From the NCBI GenBank assembly GCA_022652735.1, contig JALCRP010000001.1, forward strand, positions 186,001-250,000: a stretch of 64,000 nt of DNA, in the 5' to 3' direction. A program made the position numbers and the translations under genes. The stretch is from Faecalibacterium sp. (GTDB taxonomy: Bacteria > Bacillota > Clostridia > Oscillospirales > Ruminococcaceae). Shown piece by piece: positions 24,742-33,427 of the stretch. The notes under the pieces are model-generated. The model worked only from the letters and a program-made list of their open reading frames with translations, was not told where the DNA came from and did no database searches. Numbering within the stretch: position 1 is the first letter of the stretch; the number at the start of each line of letters is the position of its first letter.

Positions 24742-25734
24742 ATGAAGATTATGTTTTACGCGCTGCGCCCTTTTGATGAGCTGGCTTACTGCCGGAAGTT
24801 TGCAAAACAGTACGGCATTGATTTTGCCTATACGCCGGAGTATCCGACGCCCGAAAATGTCGAGCTTGCGGCCGGCTGCGATGCCGTGAGCACCACGCCC
24901 TGCGATATGGGCGCGGCCATGCTGGATCGTTTTGCCGCGCTGGGCGTTAAATATATCTCCTGCCGCTCCATCGGGTACGACCACGTGGATTTGCAGCATG
25001 CCAAAGCGCTTGGCCTGCGCGTTTCCAACGTGGGTTACACGCCAAACGGCGTGGCCAACTACGCCATCATGCTTATGCTGATGTGCGCGCGCCGTGCCGT
25101 GCACATCCTCAAGCGCGCCGAGGTGCAGGATTACTCGCTGAAAGGCAAGATGGGCCGCGATATTTCCAGCCTTACCGTCGGCGTAATCGGCACGGGCCGC
25201 ATCGGCCGCACCGTGATCGAGCATCTGTCGGGCTTCGGCTGCCGCATTTTGGCGTATGACCTGTACCCCAACGACGCCGTGAAGCAGCATGCGGAGTATG
25301 TCGATCTCGATACGCTGTTCGCCCAAAGCGATATTATCACCCTGCATACGAACGCTACCGCCGAAAATCACCACCTCATCAACGCCGCGGCGCTGGCAAA
25401 AATGAAGGACGGCGTTATTCTCATCAATACGGCCCGCGGCAAGCTGATAGATTCCGACGCGCTGATTGCGGAGTTGAACAGCGGCAAGGTGGGCGCCGCC
25501 GGGCTGGATGTGATCGAGCACGAAAACGGGCTTTACTATTATAATCGCAGCGGCGAGGTATTGGAAAACGCCGAGCTTTCCATCCTGCGCAGCTACCCGA
25601 ACGTGATCCTCAGCCCGCACACGGCTTTCTATACCGATGAAGATGTGGAGAGCATGGTGCAGGGCTGCTTTGAAAGCGTAGATTGCTTTGCCAAAGGCAA
25701 AGAAACCTTCCACGATGTCGGCCTAAAGGGCTAA
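24742..25734 (+). CDS. D-2-hydroxyacid dehydrogenase (D-lactate dehydrogenase type)
   Basis: NAD-dependent reductase of 2-oxo acids to D-2-hydroxy acids, 330 residues. The start MKIMFYALRPFDELAY fits the D-LDH/VanH branch. The NAD loop is GVIGTGRIGRTV, the substrate Arg is in NTARGKLID, the catalytic Glu is in VIEHENGLYY and the catalytic His in ILSPHTAFYTDEDV. D-lactate formation from pyruvate is the simplest role; VanH-like or aromatic 2-oxo acid reduction cannot be excluded. AGAGGAGAA precedes the start. It ends in a terminator and converges on the metallophosphoesterase. Confidence 0.9.
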   Translation: MKIMFYALRPFDELAYCRKFAKQYGIDFAYTPEYPTPENVELAAGCDAVSTTPCDMGAAMLDRFAALGVKYISCRSIGYDHVDLQHAKALGLRVSNVGYTPNGVANYAIMLMLMCARRAVHILKRAEVQDYSLKGKMGRDISSLTVGVIGTGRIGRTVIEHLSGFGCRILAYDLYPNDAVKQHAEYVDLDTLFAQSDIITLHTNATAENHHLINAAALAKMKDGVILINTARGKLIDSDALIAELNSGKVGAAGLDVIEHENGLYYYNRSGEVLENAELSILRSYPNVILSPHTAFYTDEDVESMVQGCFESVDCFAKGKETFHDVGLKG

Positions 25735-25791
25735 GCCGCGCGGCGTAAAGCCAAAAGCCGACGGCCCGTAAAATTCAGAGGTTCTTATAGC

Positions 25792-25825
25792 AAAGCCTCG
25801 GCCCCGCAAGGGCCGGGGCTTTTTT
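25792..25825. terminator. Terminator between dehydrogenase and metallophosphoesterase
   Basis: AAGCCTCGGCCC and GGGCCGGGGCTT form a strong stem followed by a T run on the plus strand; the A-rich left side may serve the minus-strand gene also. Confidence 0.85.
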
Positions 25826-25859
25826 GTGCCGCCGCAAAAAGCGGTGCCGGACATCCCGC

Positions 25860-26504
25860 CTAAAACAGGTGCTTTGCGCGCTGCGGCATGCGCTGGGCGA
25901 TCAGCTCGTCCGGGATCTCGAACAGATAGCGCTCGCTTGCGTTAATGACGGTTGTCGCGCCGTGCGTACAGATGCGCGGCAGCGCCTGATTGTACTGTAA
26001 ATGGACATGCCCGTGCACAAACCATCCCGGCTGATATTGCTCCAGCAGCTCGTTAAAGCAGGCAAAGCCGCGGTGGGCGGGGTCTTCCTGATCGTTCAGG
26101 CCGCGCGCGGGCGAATGCGCCAGCAAAATATCAAAGCCTTTTGTCCAGTGCATTTGCCAGTGCAGCTTTTTAATGCGGTGGGCCATCTCTTTTTCGGTAT
26201 ACTGATAGGTGGATTGCAGATTATAGCGGATGCACCCGCCAAGGCCCAAAATACGCAGCCCGCGCCAAACGTAAACCGAATCTTCAATGCAAAAACAGCC
26301 GCCCGGCTCGTGCCAGCTGGTTTTTCCGTCATGGTTGCCGTGCACATATAAAATCGGCGCGGCGGTAAAATTGGTGAGATATTCGAGATAATCCGCAGGC
26401 AGATCACCGGCGGAAAGGATCAGCTCAACCCCCTCCAGCGCCTTGCGCGTATCAAAATCCCATAACAACTTGGAAGGCTCATCGGCCAGAGCCAGAATCT
26501 TCAC
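25860..26504 (-). CDS. Metallophosphoesterase
   Basis: Calcineurin-like phosphoesterase of 214 residues. The metal-binding motifs are SAGDLPADY, YVHGNHDGK (GNHD box), LLAHSPARGLND and VHGHVHLQYN. The family includes nucleotide phosphodiesterases and phosphatases; the substrate is not known. AGGAGG stands 8 bases before a GTG at 26504 (MKILALADEP) but only 2 bases before an in-frame TTG at 26510, so the GTG is chosen. It lies 37 bases downstream of the BMP-domain gene and may be co-transcribed. Confidence 0.85.
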   Translation of the reverse strand: MKILALADEPSKLLWDFDTRKALEGVELILSAGDLPADYLEYLTNFTAAPILYVHGNHDGKTSWHEPGGCFCIEDSVYVWRGLRILGLGGCIRYNLQSTYQYTEKEMAHRIKKLHWQMHWTKGFDILLAHSPARGLNDQEDPAHRGFACFNELLEQYQPGWFVHGHVHLQYNQALPRICTHGATTVINASERYLFEIPDELIAQRMPQRAKHLF

Positions 26505-26541
26505 GTCCAAAACCTCCTAAAATCGGAAAATGCACCGTTCA

Positions 26542-28485
26542 TCAGGCAAGGGGGTCCGGCTGGACGCCCTGCAGCTCGATCAGGCTGCGGAATTCGGGGC
26601 TGACATCGTCCGGCCCCGGCAGGCTGCCGATCACATTATCGGCCAACCAGTTCATGTGAATCAGATCTTCGGCAGAGAAAGGCGCGCCCAGCGGGTTGAC
26701 GACACGCCCGCCCTGCGCATGCAGCTCCCCGGCAAAGGGATCGTATTCGCCCTGACGGATATGCTCCTCCACCAAACGGATCAGCTGCATCGAATCGGCA
26801 GGCAGCCCGGCCGCATAGTGCACCTCCACCGCGCCCGCGCTCATGCCCCACCAATAGTTGATGGCGCGGGGCGTACCGTTTTCCTCGTTATCCCAAGTGC
26901 CGTCCAAAATCGAGCGTACGATCTGCTGATACACGTTGCCCCAATGCCAGATCGGCGCGCCCAGCTCCTGCAAAGTGCCATCGGCCAAGCGGCGGCAGAG
27001 GCCGTGATACTGCATCGTATGCAGCGGGTCTTTCTGATCGCGGCCGGAAAGGATGGAAATATCCGGGTGATCGGAAAAATCAAGCGGCGGGGTGCCGGGC
27101 ACACACAGCCAGCGCAGCAAAACCTTTGCGCCGGGGCGCACGGCTTTCAGCCCGCGCGCAAAGGCATTGATGCCCGCGCACACACCATACAGCGGGAAGT
27201 TTGCCACATACCCTACTTCCGTGCCGTATGTCAGCATGCCGGCCAGCATGCCCAGCAGATATTTTGCCTCGTACATGCGGCAGTAATAGGTGCGCACAAG
27301 CGGGTGCGGCACGTTCAGCGAGCAGTTGAGCATCTTTACCTCGGGGTGCCGTGCGGCAACCTTCAGGCAGGCGGGCATCATCTGGCTCGATGTGGTAAAA
27401 ATCACATCCGCCCCGTTCAGCACGGCGGCCTCCAAGCGCGTCTCATCATCCACGCCGGGCACAACATTATCCAGATAGCTTGTATGCACACGGTCCGGGA
27501 AAGCTTTCTCCAGCGCCTGACGGCCCTTGCTGTGGGCCGTTGTCCATGCGCTGGTGGCCGTGCTTTTTTCGTGCAGAAATACAATATTCAGTTCTTCCGG
27601 GCGGCCGGAAAGGCCGGGGATCAATTTTTTCAAAAGCGGCTGGCTGGCCGGCTGATTCTGCGGGTGCAAAAGCACCTCCACAGCCTTAGGCTGTGCCAGA
27701 ACCTTGACCTCATCCCAAATTTTGGTTAGGTTTTCCAGCAGCTGAGCGGGGCTTGCCTCGCAGGCATCGGCATAGCGGTAAACCGAGAGATATACCAGCA
27801 GCGCATCGCCGGGCGTAAGCCCAAGCGCCGGGCCGCCCAGCGCCTGAAACTGCACACGAAAGTTTGTGTACAGGGAAAAGAAATTCAGCCGGTCCTCTTT
27901 TGTCCAGTTTTCGCCGCTGGCCTTGCACACGGCGCTTTGCAGGCGGGCAAAGCTGCCCTCGCGCGTAAACCAGATATAGTTGATCTGCGCATGTTTGTAA
28001 AACTCCAAAAACTCATAGTAGATGCGTGTTTCGGGGCTATCCGTAAGCCGCGGAATCAGCCGTGTCACCGTGCCGGGGACGGTAACAGCCTGATAGTATT
28101 TCAGCACAGAAACGCGCTTATTGCCTTCCTGCACATAAAAGCGGTTCATGAACTCATAGGCCTTGATCGGCACACGGATGCCCTCGCGCAGATGTGCCCC
28201 GCACAAATTGCACCATTTGTCGGCAAACTCGGTGTTCAGCCCAAGCAACGGCATATAGTTGGGCGCAAAGGCCGTGTGGCGGCCGCTGGTTTTGGTGCCC
28301 GCGATACTTTCCAGCGGGATGCTCACCAAGCCGAGAGATTCCTGCGTTACAATGTCGGTGTTGACGAGAATATCGTCCAGCACGGCCAGATAAGGCGATT
28401 CGCCGCGGGCCACACGGGCGCGGTACTCCTTTTGGCCGATGTGCAGCGCCTGCAGATACTCGTCACGCGGAGAAGTATAATTCAT
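26542..28485 (-). CDS. Signal-less BMP/PnrA-domain protein with ParB-like N-terminal motif
   Basis: A 647-residue protein in two parts. The C-terminal half, from about residue 315 (ELNIVFLHEKSTATSAWTTAH), is a PnrA/BMP purine-nucleoside-binding domain with GADVIFTTSSQM, EAKYLLGMLAGML and VGYVANFPLYGVCAGINAFARG. The N-terminal half has no signal peptide or lipobox; residues 54-130 contain VSIPLESIAGTKTSGR and YVQEGNKRVSVLKYY, which look like a ParB/Srx-type nucleotide-binding fold. The product is therefore probably cytoplasmic, and no transporter genes adjoin it. The ATG at 28485 has GGAGG 8 bases upstream. A sensor of nucleosides is one inference. Confidence 0.75.
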   Translation of the reverse strand: MNYTSPRDEYLQALHIGQKEYRARVARGESPYLAVLDDILVNTDIVTQESLGLVSIPLESIAGTKTSGRHTAFAPNYMPLLGLNTEFADKWCNLCGAHLREGIRVPIKAYEFMNRFYVQEGNKRVSVLKYYQAVTVPGTVTRLIPRLTDSPETRIYYEFLEFYKHAQINYIWFTREGSFARLQSAVCKASGENWTKEDRLNFFSLYTNFRVQFQALGGPALGLTPGDALLVYLSVYRYADACEASPAQLLENLTKIWDEVKVLAQPKAVEVLLHPQNQPASQPLLKKLIPGLSGRPEELNIVFLHEKSTATSAWTTAHSKGRQALEKAFPDRVHTSYLDNVVPGVDDETRLEAAVLNGADVIFTTSSQMMPACLKVAARHPEVKMLNCSLNVPHPLVRTYYCRMYEAKYLLGMLAGMLTYGTEVGYVANFPLYGVCAGINAFARGLKAVRPGAKVLLRWLCVPGTPPLDFSDHPDISILSGRDQKDPLHTMQYHGLCRRLADGTLQELGAPIWHWGNVYQQIVRSILDGTWDNEENGTPRAINYWWGMSAGAVEVHYAAGLPADSMQLIRLVEEHIRQGEYDPFAGELHAQGGRVVNPLGAPFSAEDLIHMNWLADNVIGSLPGPDDVSPEFRSLIELQGVQPDPLA

Positions 28486-28546
28486 CGCAGCAGCCTCCTT
28501 GCATTGCCGTGCCGAAGCCTTTTTCCGGCGCGGGAATTTCAAGAAC

Positions 28547-28552
28547 AGTATA
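28547..28552 (-). promoter_or_regulatory. Extended -10 element of the BMP-domain gene
   Basis: TGGTATACT on the minus strand, about 60 bases upstream of the start. No good -35 box at 17 bases, so it would rely on the TGG extension. Confidence 0.5.
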
Positions 28553-28584
28553 CCATAATTTTGCCGCGGCGCGATGCCAAACGG

Positions 28585-28613
28585 TTGATTTTCAGGCGGG
28601 TTTCGGTTAGGAT
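28585..28613 (+). promoter_or_regulatory. Promoter of the M20 peptidase operon
   Basis: TTGATT, 17 bases, TAGGAT, 31 bases before the ATG of the M20 gene. Confidence 0.55.
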
Positions 28614-28643
28614 AGGAAAAAGTGTTTCGGGAGGGAAAACATC

Positions 28644-29834
28644 ATGGAGGAAAAGCAAAGGCAGCAGGCCGAGGCGCTGGCCCCGCGCCTTGCAGAAATT
28701 CGGCGCGCGCTGCATCGCTGCCCCGAGCCGGCCCGCCGCGAAGAAAAGACGGCCGCCCTTGTGGCCCGCACCCTGCGCGCGCTTCCGGGCATCACGGTAA
28801 AGGAGCACGTGTTTGCCACCGGCATTCTGGCCGAGCTTTCCGGCGCGCTGCCCGGGCCGACGGTGGCGCTGCGCGCTGATATGGATGCGCTGAACCTTAC
28901 GGAAGAAACGGGCCTGCCCTACGCAAGCGAGGTGCCCGGCATGATGCATGCCTGCGGGCACGACTTTCATATTACATTTCTGCTGGGCGCGGCCATGCTG
29001 CTGGCGCAGCGCCAAAGCGAGCTGCACGGCACCGTGCGGTTTATCTTTCAGCCTAGCGAGGAATATTCGCCCGAAGGCGGCAGCCGCGGCATGATCGCGG
29101 CCGGCGCGCTGAAAGGGGCGTCCGCCGTATTCGGGCTGCACGTCTGGCCAGATTTGCCGTATGGCAAAATCGGCATTAAGCCCGGCCCGCTGATGGCCTG
29201 CTCCGATCACTTTTATGTGCACCTCCACGGCAAAAGTGCCCACGCCGCGCGCCCGGATGAAGGCATTGATGCACTGCAGGCGGGCTGCCGCTATGCCACG
29301 GCGGTGCAGACGATCGTATCCCGCAGCCTTTCGCCGCTGCAAAGCGCCGCTGTCTCGATCGGAAAGATCGAGGCCGGCTCCCGCTATAATATTGTGGCGC
29401 AGGAATGCACCCTTGAGGGCACGGCCCGCACGTTGGAGCCACAGGCGCGTCAGGCTGTTGAAGACGGGCTGCGGCGCATTCTGGCCGGCGAGTGCACCGC
29501 CTCGGGCTGCACGGGCGAGCTGGATTACCGAAAGGGCTACTGCCCCACAGTAAATGATGCTGCCATGACGGCGTATGCAGAAAAAACGGCCGCACGGCTT
29601 TTGGGCGGCGAAGCGATTGTGAAAATTTCGCAGCCGACGATGATTGCCGAGGATTTCGGCTTTTACTTAAAAGAAGTGCCCGGGTGCTTTTTCTGGCTGG
29701 GCACCCAAAAGCCCGGCACGCCGTTCTGGCCGCTGCACAGCAGCCATTTTGCCCCCGACGAGGCGCTTTTGCCCTATGGCGCGGCGCTGCTGGCGGCGCT
29801 GGCGCTCGATTTTGGAAAGGAAAACCGTACATGA
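28644..29834 (+). CDS. M20 family amidohydrolase
   Basis: Zinc-dependent amidase or aminoacylase of the M20D group (hippurate hydrolase, N-acyl-amino-acid or N-acetyl-diaminopimelate deacetylase), 396 residues. The metal and catalytic motifs are ALRADMDALNLTEETG, MMHACGHDFHITFLLGAA and QPSEEYSPEGGSRGMI; the lid domain starts YVHLHGKSAHAARPDEGIDA. The substrate cannot be fixed. GGGAGG lies 9 bases before the ATG. Its stop overlaps the next gene's start (ATGA). Confidence 0.88.
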   Translation: MEEKQRQQAEALAPRLAEIRRALHRCPEPARREEKTAALVARTLRALPGITVKEHVFATGILAELSGALPGPTVALRADMDALNLTEETGLPYASEVPGMMHACGHDFHITFLLGAAMLLAQRQSELHGTVRFIFQPSEEYSPEGGSRGMIAAGALKGASAVFGLHVWPDLPYGKIGIKPGPLMACSDHFYVHLHGKSAHAARPDEGIDALQAGCRYATAVQTIVSRSLSPLQSAAVSIGKIEAGSRYNIVAQECTLEGTARTLEPQARQAVEDGLRRILAGECTASGCTGELDYRKGYCPTVNDAAMTAYAEKTAARLLGGEAIVKISQPTMIAEDFGFYLKEVPGCFFWLGTQKPGTPFWPLHSSHFAPDEALLPYGAALLAALALDFGKENRT

Positions 29835-30394
29835 CGACACAACTGCTGCCGCAGCTCGAAGCGGGAGAATATCCCGGCGGGCTTTGGTATTACGAGCCGC
29901 ACGTTTACCTGCCCTATCGTTATGTGCTGGGCCGCCCGGGGAAAAAGCCGCTTGTCTGTATCGGCATCAATCCCTCCACGGCACAGCCCGGCGCACTGGA
30001 TCCAACGCTGAAAAGTGTCGAGCGCCTCGCCGCCGCCAACCATTTCGATAGCTGGATCATGTTTAACGTGTACCCGCAGCGCGCCACAAACCCGAACGAT
30101 ATGGACCTTGTACCCGACCGGACGCTGCATGCGGAAAATTTGCGCTGGCTGGGCGCCGTGCTGGAACAAACCGAGCCTACCATGTGGGCCGCGTGGGGTA
30201 CGCTGATCGAAAAGCGCGCCTATTTGCCCGCGCTGATGCGGGATATGGTGGCCCTTACGGACGAAAAGGACATCCCTTGGGTCACGTTTGGGCCACGCAG
30301 CAAAAAAGGCCATCCACACCATCCGCTGTATCTGCGCAAGGATGCCGTGCCGCAGCCTTTTGATGTGCGGGAATACCTTGACACCTGCTTTTAA
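29831..30394 (+). CDS. DUF1643 family protein
   Basis: A 187-residue protein of unknown function. It matches DUF1643 by the run KPLVCIGINPSTAQPGALDPT, then SWIMFNVYPQRATNPNDMD, and MWAAWGTLIEKR; the C terminus has KKGHPHHPLYL. The frame is open well upstream inside the M20 gene, but the ATG at 29831 gives the family's N terminus and a four-base overlap with the M20 stop. Coupling to a peptidase and a PAP2 phosphatase offers no clear function. Confidence 0.83.
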   Translation: MTTQLLPQLEAGEYPGGLWYYEPHVYLPYRYVLGRPGKKPLVCIGINPSTAQPGALDPTLKSVERLAAANHFDSWIMFNVYPQRATNPNDMDLVPDRTLHAENLRWLGAVLEQTEPTMWAAWGTLIEKRAYLPALMRDMVALTDEKDIPWVTFGPRSKKGHPHHPLYLRKDAVPQPFDVREYLDTCF

Positions 30395-30403
30395 GGAGGC
30401 CGC

Positions 30404-30940
30404 ATGACCACACAACGCTACCAAAAAATCTATGCTTGGTTTATGGCGCACCCGGCGGCCAAAACGCTGCTGTTGGCCGCCGATACGGCGGTGCCGCTTC
30501 TGCTGGCCGTTTTATATGGCATTCTGCTGGGCCGGTATGGCCTGCAATGGTATCGGGCCGCCAACTTTGCGGGCGCGGCGGCCACGGCGGCCGCCCGAGG
30601 CATGTTTTGGCGGATCGTGCTCATCCCGGCGGCAACGCTGGCGGGCGGGACGCTGCTGCGCAACACGCTGAACTGCCCGCGCCCCTATGCGCAGCCGGGT
30701 TTCCTTCCCCTGAAAACGAAAGAGGGTGACGGTTGCTCTCTGCCCAGCCGCCATGCCCTTTCGGCGGGCGTGATTGCTTCCGTGTGGGTGCTGACGATGC
30801 CGGGTACAAGCTTCCTCGCCCTCGTCATGATGGCGTGTGTATGTGTGCTGCGGGTGCTTGTCGGCGTACATTCGATCCGTGATGTCGTACTGGGCGCTTT
30901 GCTGGGCTTCGGCTGTGGGCTGCTGATTTTGCTGCCGTAA
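30404..30940 (+). CDS. PAP2 family membrane phosphatase
   Basis: A 178-residue membrane protein with about five hydrophobic segments. PAP2 motifs: LNCPRPY (motif 1, lacking the usual upstream Lys), CSLPSRHALSAGV (PSRH) and LRVLVGVHSIRDVVLG (motif 3 with catalytic His and Asp). Such enzymes dephosphorylate phosphatidate or undecaprenyl pyrophosphate at the membrane. AAGGAGG stands before the ATG, nine bases after DUF1643. Which lipid it acts on is unknown. Confidence 0.85.
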   Translation: MTTQRYQKIYAWFMAHPAAKTLLLAADTAVPLLLAVLYGILLGRYGLQWYRAANFAGAAATAAARGMFWRIVLIPAATLAGGTLLRNTLNCPRPYAQPGFLPLKTKEGDGCSLPSRHALSAGVIASVWVLTMPGTSFLALVMMACVCVLRVLVGVHSIRDVVLGALLGFGCGLLILLP

Positions 30941-30970
30941 GAAAAAGTTTAAGGAACTGCGGCGAAACTC

Positions 30971-30999
30971 TTAACGAAAACCAAAAAATATGATATGCT
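30971..30999 (+). promoter_or_regulatory. Possible promoter of the HD-GYP gene
   Basis: TTAACG, 17 bases, TATGCT, in an AT-rich gap. Downstream at 31030-31044 is a small inverted repeat TGTACG-CCG-CGTACA in the leader. Confidence 0.5.
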
Positions 31000-31074
31000 T
31001 ATTTCTCAGTTAAAATAAAAGCTGCCGTTTGTACGCCGCGTACAGCGGCGCCGGAAATTCAGCCGAAAAGGATT

Positions 31075-32094
31075 GTGGATCAGGATATGCGCTATTTGCC
31101 GATGCATCGTGTAAAAGAGAATACCGTTTTAGCCATGCCGATCTATAATGAAAACGGCGGCATTTTGCTCAATGCCAACACGGTTTTGAAGCAGGCATAT
31201 CTGAAGAAGCTATCCGAGATGGGTTACCCCGGATTATATATTTACGATGATGTTTCGGCCGATGTCACGATCGATACCCTTGTATCGGAGCCGCTGCGCC
31301 GCAAAACGATGCGCGCCCTGAAAAAAGGTGATGTAGATTGCTGCCGCGCAGCAGCACATTCTCTGGTCGATCAGCTGCTGGCAAAGTCGGATATTTCCGT
31401 AGACATGGTCAGCCTTGCCTCCTTTGATACCTACACGTATGCCCACTCGCTGAACGTGGCGATTCTTGCCATCATTATCGGCATTAACTCCGGCCTCAAT
31501 TACGATCAGATCACCGGCCTTTCCGAGGCGGCGCTGATGCACGACATCGGCAAGGAATGCATCAGCGTCGACATCCTAAACAAGAAAGGCCGCTTAACGG
31601 ATGAAGAGCTGAAGATTGTGCATTCGCATGCGCAGCTCGGCTATAATAAAGTGAAAGACGACTTCCGCATCCCCGATACGGTAAAAAATGCGATTCTTTC
31701 CCACCACGAAAATGAGGACGGCAGCGGCTATCCGCGCCAGCTGAAAAGCAAAGACATCCACTATTACGCCAAAATCATCCATGTGTGCGATGTCTACGAC
31801 GCGCTGGTGTCAAACCGCATTTACCGCAAGGCGCTGAACCCGGCGGATGCGATTGAGTTTTTGATGTCCAACAGCTGGGTGATGTTCGATGTAAATTATG
31901 TGCGCAAGGTAATTGAGTGCATCACGCCGTACCCCACAGGGGTGACAGTAAAGCTTTCGGATGGAAGCCCTGCGCTTGTAGTGCAGCAAAACAGCCAAAA
32001 CCATGTACGCCCCAAGGTGCTGCGCCTCGATACGCATACCGAGATCGACCTGATGAAGGTTCTGAACGTTACTATTGTAGATATGCTCATGTGA
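31075..32094 (+). CDS. HD-GYP domain protein, probable cyclic-di-GMP phosphodiesterase
   Basis: A 339-residue cytoplasmic protein. The N-terminal 100 residues form a variable domain (MHRVKENTVLAMPIYNENGG). The HD-GYP domain follows with YAHSLNVAIL, the metal-binding HDIGKE (LMHDIGKECISVDILNKKG), IVHSHAQLGY, and the signature LSHHENEDGSGYP. All ligands look intact, so hydrolysis of c-di-GMP is a fair inference. The start is either GTG at 31075 or ATG at 31087; neither has an ideal ribosome site. Single gene with its own terminator. Confidence 0.87.
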   Translation: MDQDMRYLPMHRVKENTVLAMPIYNENGGILLNANTVLKQAYLKKLSEMGYPGLYIYDDVSADVTIDTLVSEPLRRKTMRALKKGDVDCCRAAAHSLVDQLLAKSDISVDMVSLASFDTYTYAHSLNVAILAIIIGINSGLNYDQITGLSEAALMHDIGKECISVDILNKKGRLTDEELKIVHSHAQLGYNKVKDDFRIPDTVKNAILSHHENEDGSGYPRQLKSKDIHYYAKIIHVCDVYDALVSNRIYRKALNPADAIEFLMSNSWVMFDVNYVRKVIECITPYPTGVTVKLSDGSPALVVQQNSQNHVRPKVLRLDTHTEIDLMKVLNVTIVDMLM

Positions 32095-32103
32095 GCGATG
32101 TTG

Positions 32104-32132
32104 GCGCTGCCTTTCGGCAGCGCTGTTTTTTT
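32104..32132 (+). terminator. Terminator of the HD-GYP gene
   Basis: GCGCTGCC-TTTC-GGCAGCGC followed by TGTTTTTTT, 10 bases after the stop. Confidence 0.9.
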
Positions 32133-32239
32133 GCCCGGTGCCGCCGGCCGGGCAAGCGCTTGACGCTGCGCGCGTTTTGCGATACGATAGCGTCACATCT
32201 TATCCCGGCCGAAAGCCAGCGAAAAAGGGGGATTGCCGC

Positions 32240-33151
32240 ATGCCGGAAACCATCAAGCACTATGCCCAAAGCCTGTACGCATGCCCGATTGTGGCGCTGG
32301 CCGGCTATACGGCGGCCCATCAGCTTCCCGGGCCAATCTATGCCTATTTGGATTTTGGCGGTGCTACCGGCAGCGCCAAGGATGGCCTTGCGCAAGGGAT
32401 GCTGGCGCTGGCCGCGCAAAAAGGGAAACTGGCCCCGGGCCAGACGGTTCTGGAGGCAGGCGGCAGCACCTTTGCCGCTGCGCTGACGCTGGCCGCGCGC
32501 GCGGCGGGCCATCCGGTAACGCTGGCCGTGCCGGAAAGCCTGCCTGCCGCCCGGCAGGCCACGCTGAAACGCTATGGGGCAAAGCTTGTATATTCGGGCG
32601 CGCTGTACGGGCGGCGCGGCGCCGAAAAGCTTGCCGCCGAGACGGCCGAAAAATGCGGCGGCTATTATGTCGATTATTTTTGCAACGATGGCAACCCCGA
32701 ATATCACCGCCGTACAACCGGGCAGGCCATCGTAAAAGCCATCGGCGGCGAAGGGCCTTCGCTTGTGGATGCGGTTGTTGTCGGCGTGGGCAGCGGCGGC
32801 ACAATCACGGGCGTGGGCGAAACGATCAAGGCGTGGACGAACGATGTGCGCATGGTGGCCGTAGAGCCGTATGAAAGCCAGGCCATCGGCGGCGGCTTTG
32901 TGGGCAAGCACAGCATCCCCGGCATCGGCGCAGGCTTCGTGCCCGAAAACTACAATCCGTATGTAGTTGATCTTGTATCGGCCGTTTCAAGCGGCGACGC
33001 CGCGCAGGCCGCGCGTGAGGTACTTTTGACAGACACCGTGCCGGCCTGTGCCAGCGCGGGTGCCGTGCTGTATGCGGCGCGGCAGCTGCTGGAAAAGGGC
33101 CAAAGCCGCGCGGCGCTGTGCATCTTTAGCGGCCGGCAGATTTATGAGTAA
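32240..33151 (+). CDS. Cysteine synthase-like PLP enzyme
   Basis: Fold-type II PLP enzyme of 303 residues related to O-acetylserine sulfhydrylase. The PLP lysine is in GGATGSAKDG, the asparagine-loop region is VLEAGGSTFAAAL, and the phosphate-binding loop is VGVGSGGTITGVGE. It is divergent: the usual NPxxSxKDR around the lysine and the TSGNTG loop are both altered (AGGST here), so the substrate may not be O-acetylserine. The ATG at 32240 follows AAAAAGGGGG; an open frame extends 102 bases upstream without a site. Single gene with a terminator. Confidence 0.82.
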   Translation: MPETIKHYAQSLYACPIVALAGYTAAHQLPGPIYAYLDFGGATGSAKDGLAQGMLALAAQKGKLAPGQTVLEAGGSTFAAALTLAARAAGHPVTLAVPESLPAARQATLKRYGAKLVYSGALYGRRGAEKLAAETAEKCGGYYVDYFCNDGNPEYHRRTTGQAIVKAIGGEGPSLVDAVVVGVGSGGTITGVGETIKAWTNDVRMVAVEPYESQAIGGGFVGKHSIPGIGAGFVPENYNPYVVDLVSAVSSGDAAQAAREVLLTDTVPACASAGAVLYAARQLLEKGQSRAALCIFSGRQIYE

Positions 33152-33183
33152 AACTCCTTTGGCACTTTTCCTTTTTTCGGCGC

Positions 33184-33245
33184 AAAAAGCCTCCTTGATA
33201 GGGCCTGTAGGTTGCCTACAGTTGCCGTATCAGGGAGGCTTTTTT
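33184..33245. terminator. Bidirectional terminator after the cysteine synthase-like gene
   Basis: AAAAAGCCTCC and GGAGGCTTTTT form the base of a 60-base hairpin with an inner CTGTAGG/CCTACAG stem. It can serve both the plus-strand enzyme and the minus-strand exporter. The rest of the gap to 33427 (about 180 bases) shows no gene. Confidence 0.8.
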
Positions 33246-33427
33246 CATTCTGCCTGCTGCATTTCGCCGGCTATCCCGGCCACTTTTGCGATGTGGGCAA
33301 AGCGTTGGCATACCCGCGGCACATCCCGCTGCGTCGGCATGCTTTATAAGCCGCAAGAAATTTCTGTGCCGCCGCTTTTCAACAGTAAACGGGGCGCCTT
33401 TGTGCAAGCCGAACGGAAAAGAGCAAT

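Noticed and set aside
26530..27729. A 399-codon plus-strand frame opposite the BMP-domain gene
   Set aside because: The minus-strand product has clear BMP motifs and a ribosome site; this frame has neither.
31000..31075. A cyclic-di-GMP riboswitch in front of the HD-GYP gene
   Set aside because: The leader after the likely promoter is under 80 bases and shows none of the conserved riboswitch segments, only a 6-base inverted repeat.
33216..33407. A 63-codon minus-strand frame between the cysteine synthase-like gene and the exporter
   Set aside because: It runs into a terminator stem, has no ribosome site and no family resemblance.
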